A stretch of DNA of 64,000 nt from Hyaloperonospora brassicae (lineage: Eukaryota; Oomycota; Peronosporomycetes; Peronosporales; Peronosporaceae), in the NCBI GenBank assembly GCA_947650285.1, contig CANTFL010000028.1, positions 1 through 64,000 on the forward strand, given 5' to 3'. A program made the translations under genes and the position numbers. The notes under the pieces were generated by a model. That model ran no database searches. It was given only the letters and a program-made list of their open reading frames with translations, and had not been told where the DNA came from. Shown in pieces: positions 12,201 through 25,091 of the stretch. Every line of letters starts with the position of its first letter. Within the stretch, counting starts at the first letter, position 1.

Positions 12201-15200
12201 TGGTATGACATATGGATACCTTCATGTCACTGTTGATACCATTACAATATTGGGGGCATGTTCGCAATATTTGACATATGGCAATATTTCGGCTGGACAG
12301 TACAATATTGAGTCTATCAACGTGGTGATTGCGATGTTGGATGAGTTATGACTCTTGTTAAAAACAATCGTTTAGCACATGATAAATTACATTCTGGAGG
12401 GTATCCTGTGGTTCGGGACAGGTATAATGAAAGGTTGGTTTATTGCTTTTAGTTATGTAATATGAAGACTTAAATTATACTTCTTCAAATAAGGCTACGC
12501 GATCCCTTCTTCCAAGCAAGGTCTTTATGGATGTCCGACGACTGCAGGCACACATGTTTTAAGCCCCAGAAGATCGATCTTAGATTTTTGGCCACGATTG
12601 CGAAGACCAATACCGGGATATTTGCCCCAAATCGCCCAGGTACTCACAACATGCGTCTTTTTAACCCCTAACTCCTTGCAAGCCTTATTCGTCACTTATG
12701 CTAACGCTTATTTACGATTGTGAATATATGCTCTCAGTGAGAGATCGCCTACGAGTGCCAGACAAACTGGAGTCGCACATTTAGCTGTTTCTGTCTAGTA
12801 TGTACCCCTACTTATTATGACTCTGTAAATCTGGCGAATTGGCAAGAAAAGGAGATACAATGCAATTCAGTAAAACAAGCACTACACGACTTTTCTACGA
12901 TTAAAGGCTGTATCTCTCGATCATATTGCCGTTTGATCTGAAGATCAACGAATTGCGTAAAGGTCGCCGCCCGTCCATTCACCTTATCATTCGCTTCTCT
13001 CCTCAGATGGAATATTGACCCTTCATAAGTATAGGTATTCTACGGGACAACATATTAGACTTTATAAGTTGAGAGGATGCTGTGAAAGTAAAAGTAAAAT
13101 CGTTTTAACGTCTTACAAACAATGTTTTTTACGCTCTCTACCATCCAACCATTTATACACTGATTTTGGCTGCACCTAGTTGCAGAGAGTGGTCGGTCGA
13201 ACTTCAACACACTATCAGCATCTTTCGTTTTCTTCAATACTACAAACCAACTCTAGATCTATGACTATCACATGACTCCATTTATGCAGCGAATTCTTGC
13301 GTGCGTACCCAGTAAAATCACGTATATACCTTCAAAAGAGGCTGAATCAAATCGAAAAAAAAATTAATGAGCTATGGGGTGATTATGTGGACATTTTTAT
13401 AACATCTATGTATACATACAGCTCTCGATATCTATATCTCGCGGTGTTGCTGTATCATATACTTTGGCGACTGCTACCGACTCGGTAGTTTGTAATGGAG
13501 AACGGTAGCATTCATCTCTATGACCCTCGATGTGATCGTGTCGAACATATTTATTTTTATTGTGCATGCACAATACGAACAGGAGAAGCAGAGTGTGATC
13601 TTTTATAGCGTTTACGATTGGAAAATGTCATCGGAGACAGATGTTCTGCTCGGAGTCATTACAGTTTGCAGAGGCCGGAACTGCACCGATTGAGAACGCC
13701 GCTAGATAGCCGGTCGGAGAGTCTAGCATTATAGAAACTGCTAAGATCTCATGGGATTATGCGACTTTATCCTGCGGGAGCATGCGGAACATGACGCGAC
13801 CGCGGTACCTAGAGATCATTTAGCGTAATGGAACAAGGAATGCGCCTGTAATATCGACCGTTTATAGGTACCATGTGACTGGGAATCGAAGATATAATGA
13901 CTCGCGCTACCACCTTCATAATTTGAACATCAACAAGTGAATCTATATTTGCAGATACCAAAGCACGACTTATGAAAACTTGGAGACGTTTTTCGGCAAT
14001 TTCCATTCATTCCGTTTATTTGCATCGTGGTTACGGCGCTTAAACACGGGAACTAGATGCATAAAGGTGGGTCGCGCACCTTATACTAAGACAATAGATG
14101 CGCACATCAATCAGTGTACGGTATATATCCGATCGGCAACAAAACGTAAGCAGCAGCGGTGCCGGTGAGTGATTGGAAAAATCCGGCAATGCAGCAGGCA
14201 GAATCGATGACCCTTAGGAAGTCGATATCTACCAATTTGAAGAAGTTGCTCGAGGACCCATTCAATCTCATCGGCGGGCATTTGAAATGGTCGGCGGCCG
14301 TGTCTGATGCTTTACAAGCGCGTCGCGACAGTAACACGTTAAATACTGGAGGAAAGCCATGTGCACACTTAGTAAATATACATTTATCAATTGCGAACAG
14401 ATTTGCGTCGGAATGGTGTCCATTATGCTTAGGTCACCGACAAAGAGCTTCAGATACGATGTCTGCAGAGATGCATATCTTTGCGGAAATTTCGAAGAAA
14501 AAGTGATTAACTCGATTTGACTATGAGCATCTCCTACGACGGGATAATAAATTTATAAGTAATCTATGCGGTTGAAACTCTTTTTACAGACAAGCGGCTG
14601 TACTTAATGGCGAGAAATGTTGCTTTTACAATGATATGTAAGTGCGCATGTTGCCAGCGCTGGTCATTGTCATCAAACTAGTTCTCGATGGAGCAAAACC
14701 ATCTCCGCCCGCTTCCAATGAGATCATAATTTCAATCTTCTAATAAGGCGACTCAAGAGGCGCCGTGAATTTAAGACCGATTTTTCTGCTAACAAATTGT
14801 TTAAGCTCTTTGCGAAGGTAATGGGGAAGCGGGTACAATGGCCACTGCCCGGATCTTGTTGAATCCTAACAGGACTTGGCGGAAGGAGGAGAATGGACAA
14901 AAAAGTGGCGATGGTGATGTTTCAACTCATGACAGCTTGCGATCAAGAGTATGTGGCAGCGCCAAAAGAAAATGAAAAGATTTGCCGGAGCTTCGGATGG
15001 TCTTCGATATGGTGGCCGTTGCCTTTCTGTTTCAGAATATGTGTCGATTATGATTTAATATTGCTTCGTTGAATGTGCTCTACAAGTTCACGCCGGCACG
15101 TCGTCAATCGACATCATTTAACTCTTTTTGTTAAGATTTGGTATATGCAAAGGCTGCACACTCGCAAATGTATTGTCTCGTCTCGTGGTGTAAAGATTGA

Positions 15201-17202
15201 AATTTGCAATCCGGTAAGACTTATATCGAGGCTTGCGAAGGCCCGAGCAGCCTGGAAAGTATGATATCTATTCGACCTTCGTTGATAACTCTACTCTTAT
15301 CATCGAGAATATAAAGTATGTTTTGCACGCTCTCAACATCATTCGAGTATTTGGAATGGATTCGTGCTTCGTTTTTAATTGGCGAAGAGCTAGCTCATCA
15401 AATTCAACCGGGCAACTAACGCTGATCGACACGAGGTTATTGCTATCGTTTCTTAAAAAGGACACGGTACCTAAGGAACAAGATCGGTATCGAAAAATGC
15501 GTTAAGGTACATGGCTTAGCGAATAAACATGATACAGCACTTCTCCCGACCGCGACACAGGTGGTAACAAGCGCATCAAATATATCGGTGATGCTTAACT
15601 TCATATTTATTCATTCCAATATTTAAGCAATACAATCGTACATGACTTGCCACGGTTGGAGAAGAAGGAGTTACGCAATTTATACAATCGATTTATATAT
15701 GAACACGTGACGACGACAGGAAGAAGCCGTTACATAAAATTACGGCCACTTGTGACTACGCAGCACACGGGAGGCATCGGCCGCGTGGACGTAGATGTAA
15801 AGGTATAAAACAACGGATCAATCATGCGATTACTTGGGTACCTCATAAACAAGATAAGTAGTTTGATCACTAACGCGCATGGTCTAGTCGAGGAGGTTCA
15901 GGAATGCAAGCGACTTTAGTACATCAGGCACAGGTCAACAGTAGGCTCCACCTCAACGGACTTAAGAATCGGTCCTAAATTGCAGTATGAGCTTAAGGAA
16001 CGGCTGGTAATAACTTGACAGAGATGCTCCAAACCCACAAATGGGTCAGCCAGCACTCGGATGCTCTGCTTGTAGGCCCCACTAGCTGACAGGATGATAA
16101 CAAGTTTGTTTCGACTTATCGCGACACCTTTCCGACACAACTACCGGGCACCGCCGACATGCCGAAAGAAATCAAAGGGTCCTCGGTCACATACGAATGG
16201 AGTGCAAATCCATGGCTACGACACATAACTGGCAGCAAGGAGATGTTCAGAAATAAGCATACAAATCGAGGACTGTACTCAGGACGGACTGATAATCGAG
16301 ACAAAAACAAGTCAACCGGAAAGCATTCTGCAATTGCAGATCCAGCGTATTTTAATTGTACCCGACTTCAATGCTTCTATGAGAAACATCTGAAAAACAT
16401 CTCTCCTGCTCTTTGCGCCCAAATTACACGTAGGAGCAGACTCAATACGCGACTGCCACAGAATCTTAGCAAGCACCGTCATTGAAGGCTAGGATTCGCG
16501 GGAGGCTTCAAGTCACATCTATTTGACGGTCGGATTACATTCAGCGCGCAGGGATATTCCAGACGGTGGCTCTGATACAGGGCGACGATGGACTGCATGG
16601 TTTACCACACATAAAGTACTTACAGACCTTAAACAATTTTGCTTCGTTAAACTGATGACGGTGAATAACGCTCTACGCATATAATATCTCGTCTTCTAGA
16701 CGCACCTGCAGCTTCATCGGTACTCGTGGTCCATCACAGAAGCAACGCCATATTGATTCAAGGTCCAGGTCTTAGATACTTACTCGAAATGTCAAGTTTT
16801 GCAAAAGCATATTCGCTCGACCACTGCTAATCTGTAGATCGGTGCGCAGCGAAGGCCGAAAAACACAGGTGGCAACGCGCGGCTTATTGGCTATCATCGT
16901 CGCAAGTGTGAAAACATAGCAATGAATCCTCCGATCATCGTGTCTGGACAGGGTTTCGAGTTGTATCTGGATACCTCATCTTGTGCCACGCTGGACGAAT
17001 CGATAACAACAGGTGCAGAAAGTTGCCAGCGTGCAGAGAGTGTGTGAAGACCTTGCTTCATTTATTTTTGGGAAACCACAAGTTGTCTTGCGCTGGACTG
17101 AGAACCGAGCATATCTCCAACACACGCAAAAAATCTATGAGGCGTGCGACTGTAGGCAAGTACACAGTATGCACTTACTTAGGATGAGGTTAAAAGCCGA
17201 CC
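9221..17202. other. Gene-free AT-rich tract with unrecognised short open frames
   Basis: About 8 kb without a recognisable gene. The longest open frames are 14159-14506 (+, 115 codons), 16159-16485 (+, 108 codons) and 9242-9544 (-, 100 codons). None carries a motif I can assign, and neighbouring frames overlap them. It is probably decayed repeat DNA. A CAATATTG-type motif recurs at about 12240-12310 and GGGAC-rich short repeats at about 10730-10840, neither forming a clean array. Confidence 0.5.
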
Positions 17203-17640
17203 TGTAACGGGGAACTGTTGACTACGTACTGGTTGACCAGTACGGAGTATACTTCATTGACGACAGTGGTCGACAGTGCCCTGCTAGGTGTTGAAGGAAC
17301 ACAGAGGAAGGAAAGGAGACTAAGTAGTCAGACTAGTCTCTGATAAAAGGAAAACTGTATTAATCTAATTAAGTCTTATTACTTCTTGAATCTCTTTTGT
17401 CCTGACTTAATTATACTAATGTAACTAAATGTATGATGACGTCTACTCACCACCCATTGCGCGCGTCTAGCAGCGATTGATGGGTTGCTATCATCACGAT
17501 ATCAACCAATGAGTAGACCATTCGGTCATCTCAACAATATCACCATGTCTGTGATATTGTTAAAAGAATATTTGACGCAATATTTTTTATTGTCAAATTG
17601 TTCTTAATGACAATTTCATGTAACAGGCTACCCCGTTACA
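17203..17640 (+). repeat. Solo LTR with perfect 5-bp target duplication
   Basis: 438 bp, starting TGTAACGGGG and ending CCCCGTTACA, a perfect 10-bp terminal inverted repeat with TG...CA ends. It is flanked on both sides by CGACC (17198-17202 and 17641-17645), a perfect 5-bp target duplication. This shows a solo LTR left by LTR-LTR recombination, not the partner of the LTR at 64-457. It contains hairpins at 17226-17233/17236-17243, 17483-17492/17498-17507 and 17535-17543/17551-17559. Confidence 0.88.
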
Positions 17641-17645
17641 CGACC

Positions 17646-19588
17646 GGTTCCAAGATGTTTGTCGGGGTTTCAAGCTCAACGATTCGGGACAAACTCCTTG
17701 TACATCCTTTCCACGATCTATGCCACCAAGATCTGGTCAGAAAGAAATGACGCTGTCGATTGGGAACGACTACCAATTTTAGCGGGAACACAGCAATCTT
17801 GAAGATTCGTGCTTAAGCCACCTGCGTGCTGTCTCAAAGAGATCGCATCGCAAGGTCGAGTCTGTCATTTCGGTTGACATGCTCTCTACCTGCACCGAGT
17901 GGCTAGAGCGCAAACCTGGTAGATTACAAGGTGTCAGCCACGATTTGCCCCGGGTCACTCACGGGAGCTTGCGTCCTGGAAAAGACCTACCAGAGATCTT
18001 GCACACAGGTAAAAGTTCACGAAAATAGATTAGTTGAATCCATGGTATCCATGGATTTACTCCTGTTCCTTGCAATAAGACGTTGCAGATGTCGTCTCCA
18101 TGAGACGCACCACACAACTCCAACAAAGATGTCAAACGACTTTCGACAAGTATGTGGAATGGTGGTCTGTTAGCGGGGCCGTGGCTCTTTCAGCTTGTGC
18201 TTCTGTATTGTAGATCATCGTGGATTACAGATACTTACTTAGCGTGGCGGGTAGGTGTGATGAAAAGTAATTTTCTCTATAATTTCGTCACAAAAAACGA
18301 TTGCTCAACCCAATGTTTTCTTTTCCCTATTGATTGCGTCGATGAGTTTCTTCTTGAATGGAGATATTTCGACCGTGAATGGACTTTCAGATTTTCGACC
18401 ACTGCACTCCTTCCTCAAATACCCCAATTCCGCCAGCATTAGCAATCTGGTTGAAAGACGTCACAAATCTCAACAACCATATGCAACGACCGGTACATAC
18501 ACCTCCTCCTCCCAACAGCCCGATCAGATCCCTTCTCGTGTGTCTGCAATACTTTTAATCGATACTGACTGGCCAGATCACAAGTAAAGAGGTACATCTA
18601 TGAGGCATAGGTGCAAAAGAGGTGTACCGAGAGTGCTGGCAAGCAACGAAAAAGCTCTCGTGCGTCAACACTATGAATGCGTACCTGGATAATACATGGT
18701 CCTTTCGATGCTTCGTGATTAACCTCCTCCTCAAGTAAACGGTGGTGCTTGTTTTCGTTGACCACAGAGGTTGGCATCCCTGCTCGAACGTAAACTCTAT
18801 GTAAAGTGACAGCCGTTGACAGGAGTGCCATGATAATTGTGCACCTTACCGTGACGTTCCTAGCACATTCGTGAGCGCGAGACCGCGAAATGACTGCGGC
18901 TGTATCAAACGGTTTCGACATAACGTACTATCGTGACTCGTCAATAGGATTACGACCGCGACATTGCTAGTGCACTCAAGACAGAAGTGGCTACGCGGGT
19001 ACACTGGCGCTACACATGGTGCCAATCGACTCAGTGTTTCTTTCCACATCCTCGTGGTTATCCTGATGCAGCTCCTTAAAACGTCACTGCGGAAAGGTAC
19101 GTCTTGACAGGCACGCATATCTCGTGCGCACCTTCGGCCTCGTACTCAATACCAGGCCCAGAGGCTGCTGATGCGTCAGGCAAATTTGCTCAAGCTAGAA
19201 CAGCGAGATCAGTGGTTAAGAGTGTGTTGCCACTTTCATCCGACGAATTTGCAGCACCTGACGCTAGATCATCAGATTAACATCATGCTAAATACCGCTG
19301 TGGCGCTTCTCGAGATCAGAATGTGACGTCCTTTGCCTCAAGGTCGTGGTATCATGGTAACTTGTGACCTGGGGCAGCAGCGCGAAATCGCTCTAGTGCT
19401 CCTCAAGGAGACAGTCAAGGCAACTAAGTGTCAAGACCGTTTGCTATGAGCACACGAGCACGAAGTGAACAGTAGCGCGCCATAGGATTCGTGTGCATGA
19501 ACTCCATCGTCAATTCATTCACTGCACTTGTTCTCAAAACTTGAAATAACCCAAAATTACGCTTCACGCTTCTGCACGAACCAAACTG
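17646..19588. other. Intergenic, no gene recognised
   Basis: Only overlapping short frames (largest about 107 codons at 18598-18921, minus). Nothing matches a known family. It includes the 3' flank of RAD52. Confidence 0.5.
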
Positions 19589-21084
19589 TTACGATCGCAT
19601 TCGCTTGGCCGAGCTGTTTTCCGCGGTAGGATCGTAATCAAATTGTGAGAGGCTCAGATCGTCAATATTGTATCGCGCATCCTGCTGATCCTGGGCTGTC
19701 GGAAGCTGCTCGGTTTTGAAGACTGTACGAGGGTTCTTTGACATCGTCATACGTGGCGGTGGCGGAGCGTTCGACGAGACCCATCGCTGCACCTGCGGAC
19801 GAAGCGGGCTCGAAGATGAACTCGACGAAGTCGTTACACTGGAGGATCCATAAGCACTGCTTGTCTTGTTGCTCGAGGTCGTCTGCATTGTCGGCGGTCG
19901 TACAATGGCCGCTGGAATAGCCTTATTTCGCTGCTCCACGGACGGACACCCGATACTGGTGGACGAAGTATGTACCTTTTGAGGTGGCTTCCACTGCTGT
20001 TGTTGCTGTGGTTGTCCCCGATGCTGCGGCATTGGCTGACGTGATTGAAGTGTCGGAGCCAAATGGTGCTGTTGCTGGTGTTGTTGCTGATGCTGATGCT
20101 GATGCTGCGCGGACGGCAGAGGCTGCACGTGCTGACGAAGAGGCTGTTGGGCCTGCGGCTGCTGGTGCCGAGAATCCTGTGGCTGATGCTCTTCTCGTGG
20201 TGGCGGCTTCATTGCTTGTTCATTGTGCACTGCAGGTTGTCCATTTCCTGCCGGTGGGCCCACAGAGCCTCCTCTTTCCAACACCGATGGCTGCTTCTGT
20301 GGCTGTCCCGGTAGAACAACGCTTGGTGCTGCTGCCAGCGGTGCCATGGGTCGATTCGAGTGCACGTCCTTGATATGCTCCCTGTCGTAGCACGAGTTAC
20401 CCAGATACTCTCCAAAGAGCCTCAGCGCTCTCTTCCTAGCGTCCGACACACTAGCCTTCTTGGCCTGCTCCAAGGCCGCACCCAAGTCTTTCTGTCCGTC
20501 TGACGCACCAAACCCCACGTCTTCATGACTTGTGCCATCCTTCAACTCAATCCGCACTAGCGAACTGTAGGCAATGCTCCAGCGGTCCCCTTTTTTTTCC
20601 TTCTGCAACAACAACACACACCCGCAATCATGAACACATGCACAGGATAGCAAGTCACCATCAACCCCATGGCACATGATTTCACGTTTTATAAAAAAAA
20701 GAAAAAAAGAGACCAAACGTCCCCAACACGGACAAACTCTTCCTTGCACTCGACAATGTGGCACGACCAGCCGTTGAACCCGAACGCGCGATTGGCCAAT
20801 TCAATGGCCTTGCAGCTCTCAATGTACGTCAGCTTCCGGCCTCCCGGGCCCGGCCGACGCGCGAGACTGTCCTTGCCGAGCTTCTGGTGCAAAAACGCGT
20901 TCACGTTGTGCTGCTCGTTGTCGGCAAAGGCCACGCGGCCGAAGCGCACGGAGCTGTTGCTGCTGTTGAGAGGAGACAGCAGTGCCGCTGCAACTTGCTG
21001 AGCCACGAGCGCTGCCACTGTCGAGTGCACGTCGCTGTCTGGCTGCTGTGCAGGCGGCAAGTCGCTGCTCAAGCGTCGCTTCAT
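19589..21084 (-). CDS. RAD52: DNA repair protein RAD52 homologue (2 exons)
   Basis: Single-strand annealing and recombination-mediator protein acting in the nucleus. Exon 1 runs from the ATG at 21084 to about 20728 and exon 2 from 20602 to the stop at 19589; acceptor TTGCAG|AAG, phase 0. The donor is either GTTGGG at 20727 or GTTTGG at 20718. The product is about 456 residues. The N-terminal RAD52 fold is clear: RRPGPGGRKLTYIESCKAIE, then FGFNGWSCHIVECKEEF in exon 1; VRIELKDGTSHEDVGFG, KKASVSDARKRALRLFGEYL and GNSCYD in exon 2. The C-terminal half is low complexity, rich in Gln, His and Pro (about 20000-20250 on the sequence), then Ser-rich, with an acidic tail YNIDDLSLSQFDYD. The RPA/RAD51-binding region cannot be recognised by eye. 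Human RAD52 is 418 residues. Nothing suggests a pseudogene. Confidence 0.92.
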
Positions 21085-23485
21085 TTTGGCGAAAAAAAGT
21101 GGTGCGATAGTTTCCTTTTTTTCAAGAAAGCGAAAGTTGACTACTTTTTTGTCGTGGAATAGTCCGGTGGGTTTTTTTCGGAAACGAGAAAAAGGGCACT
21201 TTGTGCTGCGCTAAATTGAGAGGTGGATCGTTTTTGACGGATGATACCTGGCAACGCTCTTCTGACTTCAATATGTATTCTTTGATTGACCGTAAACGGA
21301 TTGAGCAGAAGGAGATATAATCGTTGGGCGGGGAGGGGGGTCCTACGCAGCACGTTAATCAACTACTAGCGAGTAGGTGATATACGTGCAATTCATGCGT
21401 AGTACGAACAAGTCTGACGTCGCCCGCAGAGGTTAGCTACGTATCACGTCACATTGATAGGAATGTGCGAACGATGCACTTGTGCTGCATGCCAAGCACG
21501 ATGCATAGTTCCAGGCCCTTTGGCGCAAAGTAGGGCTACGAGGAAACAGTTTCGTCACTCATGCCCAGTGTCTTCTTCATCGCGTGTCTAGCATCACCAA
21601 GGCAGTTTCTTGTCACAGTAGCTTAGATTAGGAGCTGGATGGTCCGAATATCTACTGCGGCGGCGGTAGACTAGTTTTCTATCGCTTACTAGGTCACGAG
21701 GAACAAGGCAGAGTTTGTTGGTATTGCTCAATCATGGCAACAGACACTTGCATCCTAGCAATGCATCTGATAACTTCTCGAGTAAACTTTTCTTACACGA
21801 TTGATCAGCGAGTGCGGACAAACTCGTCATGCTTCCACCACTGATCTCCACGGCATTCACCAGTGCTCTCTTAGCGACACAATGTGCTCTGCTGATACAA
21901 CATTGAATTCTAGACCACGCCATTACGAGATACATCTGTGGATGAAGAAACATGGGATCAGCAATGTCGCGGACTGAGGTGCAACACTTACCAAGAGCAA
22001 GAATACATGGCGTACCGTGTTTTGTTCCGATACAGCACGATAGTGGGGCTCACCTTTGTGTCCAGGATTTGCAATGTAGATGTATTTGTGCATTACATGC
22101 GATGATTCACGAGCGCTAGAGCTGATGCTTCTCTCACCATAGCACTCATATTGCACTCACAAGCTCATTGATAGCATCTCAAGGCACTGTGTGTGTGCAT
22201 CCAGACATCTGCAAGGTCAGTTTTACGTGTTGACGTCTTCAAGTTCATAGAGAAGGCTAGAAAGCTAGTAAGTACTAGCAACACGCTCAATAACCTCAGA
22301 TCTGGTGCAGATGTTGCGTCGACGCGTCGCAACACGTGCGATTGAAGCTGAAGGTACTGAGAGCAATTCACCAGCTTTCCTTCCCTTCTTGATGCGCGAA
22401 AGCTAGACGTTAGTGTCTGTTATTTCTCATAGCCTGCTTCATGGCAGTAACAGTAATGCTACACACAACACAATTGCTACAACATCAGTCAACGAACTCT
22501 CATCGGAACGTGTTCTATGGATGAGCATCGACCGCGCTCGCCGATAGATCCGATGTTGTCGTAACGATCTGTGTGTCCACCAGCTCAGTCTCCGAGTCTC
22601 CTACAGCCTCACGCTCAGACTCAGATGACGACCGTTCACCATCTGGCTTCTCACTTGTACTGGTTTGAATGTAAGATTGGTAAGATCAATGACTGCGTCT
22701 CACATGCTGTCACAGGGCGAGCAACAACATGATATGCCATGTTGCGAAGTCTGCCGTAGTGTCGATAGCTCCAAGGCAAGATGCAAAGTGTCAATGAGCT
22801 CAGCTTCATGAATGCTGACTACTCAGGGTTCTCATTACCATCCGTTTGTCGGGATGTATCCTATCCCAGCTACCCTTTTCAATACCACAATCATGGTCTG
22901 TGCCAGTGTAAGCTACAAAGTTTGGCGTCCATGCTTTAGCGCGGACGTTCGTGCGAAAATGTATTTTACAAGCATATCCCTCGAGTCGACAAGCAACCTA
23001 GCACTTCTATGTTTAACGAGAAGCTGACGTGAAGTTAATTCCATCGTATCTACATGCGATTCGGCTACATGCACACGTTATTCCAAAGTGCGTCATCCGC
23101 TACAACAAAGCGTTAAGAGCCCTTGCAATCCAGCATCACCGTACGGATCAAGGAAATGCGTAATACTAATGACACGAAAGGACTACGATCGTTTTCCATT
23201 CACGACGGACTTGTCGTGTCTGTTGCCATTTATGCTACCAGGGAGGAGTTCAAGAAGCTAACAATACCGCACGTTTTGTGCTCATTTGCACGTGATATTG
23301 TGGCATCAGCACATGAGTGCAGGTGTCAATTGAACATGCGTCGTGAAGCATTTGTTCGTTCTTCTTTGATCCTATCGGGCAGGTTCATAAAAGATTGTGC
23401 GATGTTTCGGTGCATACACTCGTTTCGGCTTTGACATGTACTAAAACAGTGCGGAGTCAATCGGCTCAAGCTATGTACACATGCA
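21085..23485. other. Intergenic, no gene recognised
   Basis: Upstream of RAD52. Short overlapping frames only; no motif assignable. It includes the start of a 40-bp tandem duplication (23468-23547). Confidence 0.45.
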
Positions 23486-23547
23486 ATGCGTTCACCACTT
23501 ATCGTCGAAGCTACGTACACTTGCAATGCGTTCACCACTGATCGTAA
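23468..23547. repeat. 40-bp tandem duplication
   Basis: Two adjacent 40-bp units, 23468-23507 and 23508-23547, sharing the core TGCAATGCGTTCACCACT and differing at a few positions. Confidence 0.8.
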
Positions 23548-24149
23548 TCTCTCCGCGTTGTGCTATAGCCCACTTCGGCACCCGGAGTTGTCCATATTCG
23601 ACGTGAGATCATTGCTGTGTACCTGGCATTACAACACACGTATACAAACTACAATCTTATGTCTATGCGAAAGCGTTGATGTCGACGTCTACCCGCATAC
23701 ACATGCCTGCAAGTCGTTCGTTTTCACAATGTGTCGCAAGACATCTGAGCTGCCCTTGTCGCTAGCGCAACCGCAATTTCTCGGGGTGCGCAACATAAAT
23801 GGCTTCAGCTCAGCTAAGTTGGCAAAACTGACACGAAGTGCAAAGCATTTGCAGGATGGGAAGCGACGGCGTTTAGAACAGCAAGCTCTGATTAAGCCAA
23901 CAATTACTGGAAACACTCAAACGTGAGCAGGAATCGGCAAAGCGCCGGCTACTAGCGCAGTCAAATTTCACCATACCAACTGCCAAAAGGTCTTTCACGT
24001 CACGTGCTGACATGCTTGCTAGTGTTGCATTCCTCGAGGAGGTCAGCACCATCCGTCAATATGATCATACACAGCTGTGTTCATCGTTTTGCACCGCAGA
24101 ACCAGATTTACATTCCTTCTTCTACTTCAGTGTCGACGTTGCCGACTGA
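23486..24149 (+). pseudogene. Unrecognised protein remnant with coiled-coil, frameshifted
   Basis: A plus-strand frame ending at 23926 (KRRRLEQQALIKPT near its end) continues, after a single frame change around 23892-23926, in a second frame that stays open to the stop at 24149. The second part reads LETLKREQESAKRRLLAQ, then RADMLASVAFLEEVSTIRQY. The Lys/Arg/Glu/Gln-rich heptad-like run spanning the junction looks like one coiled coil broken by a frameshift. I do not recognise the family. A GT...AG intron at the junction is not obvious, so decay or a sequencing error are the likelier explanations. Confidence 0.35.
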
Positions 24150-24781
24150 GATTTGTTATAAGAATACTTCATCTGCCTGAGTCTGATTATCCTAGCGCTA
24201 CATCAACAGTCATCGTTTAGTTCGATCAGTGGCAGAAGTGGAATCATGGACCACGACGAGCTGATTTTCGAGCCGTATAAAGCACAGCTCAAAATGCTCT
24301 GCGTTCGTCCCAGAATGTCGTATCTCACGTCAACAAGTACCGCTTGGTTCCGTGCAATACGACATGTATGCCACCCATTAATCTAAATCATCGACATGCA
24401 ATCGTGCAACGCAGCGGCCAAGTGACTTGATTTCCGATCGCAAGGGGACAAGTGCCCCAGAGGTCATGCATGGCCAGTAAATACAAGACTTTCCTGCTTT
24501 TTTCAACACCGCTATATCGCATCTCGCGCACAGTGTTGTCGTTCGTTGTGTCACGTTATCGAAGCAACAAAACCACTTCACGTCCAATATCAATACCAAT
24601 GCATTGGGTGCGTGTGGTGTAGTCCACACCACACACCGCACACGTGGCTCGCCCCCTGCTGCGCGATTGGTCGAAAGTCCGTTTCTCGCAATCCAACAAC
24701 GCGCCGCGTGGCCCGTCGGCCCTGTGGCTCCTTAGTCCCTTACTTTCCACCTCGCGCTCATCTTCCCCGCCGAGTTCCGCC
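24150..24781. other. Intergenic upstream of SEC61 gamma
   Basis: A 48-codon open frame from an ATG at 24245 is too short to call. The last part of this stretch is the promoter region of the SEC61 gamma gene. Confidence 0.4.
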
Positions 24782-25091
24782 ATGTCGGACGTCAATACGC
24801 TCGTGTTCCAGCCACTGAACCAGTTCTTCAAGAACAGTCTCCACCTGATCAAGAAGTGCAATAAACCCGACCGAAAAGGTGCGTTGTTGGCGCAGACCCT
24901 TTCGCCCGCGTTATGACTGCGTTTGGTGGTAGGCGAGAAGACAGAGGCGCTGACTGTGGTTCTGTGGGACAGAGTTTGCCCGCATCGCTGGCGCCACGTC
25001 AGTGGGCTTTCTGCTGATGGGATTTATTGGCTTCTTCGTTAAGCTCGTGCACATCCCTATCAACAACATCCTCGTGGGTGGCGGCGCCTAA
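24782..25091 (+). CDS. SEC61G: Protein transport protein SEC61 subunit gamma (2 exons)
   Basis: Small tail-anchored subunit of the ER Sec61 translocon (SecE family), which clamps the Sec61 alpha channel. Exon 1 is 24782-24878 and exon 2 is 24973-25091; a 94-nt intron (GTGCGT...GGACAG) splits a Glu codon in phase 1. The product is 71 residues, the normal family length. The signature is strong: an N-terminal amphipathic part with [18 protein letters not shown], then a single membrane helix [20 protein letters not shown] and the conserved end [13 protein letters not shown]. It is too short and too split to appear as one long open frame. Complete and very likely functional. Confidence 0.97.

Noticed and set aside
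64..17640. One 17-kb LTR retrotransposon bounded by the related LTRs at 64 and 17203
   Set aside because: The right LTR has its own perfect target duplication (CGACC on both sides), and the two LTRs differ in many places, so they are separate insertions.
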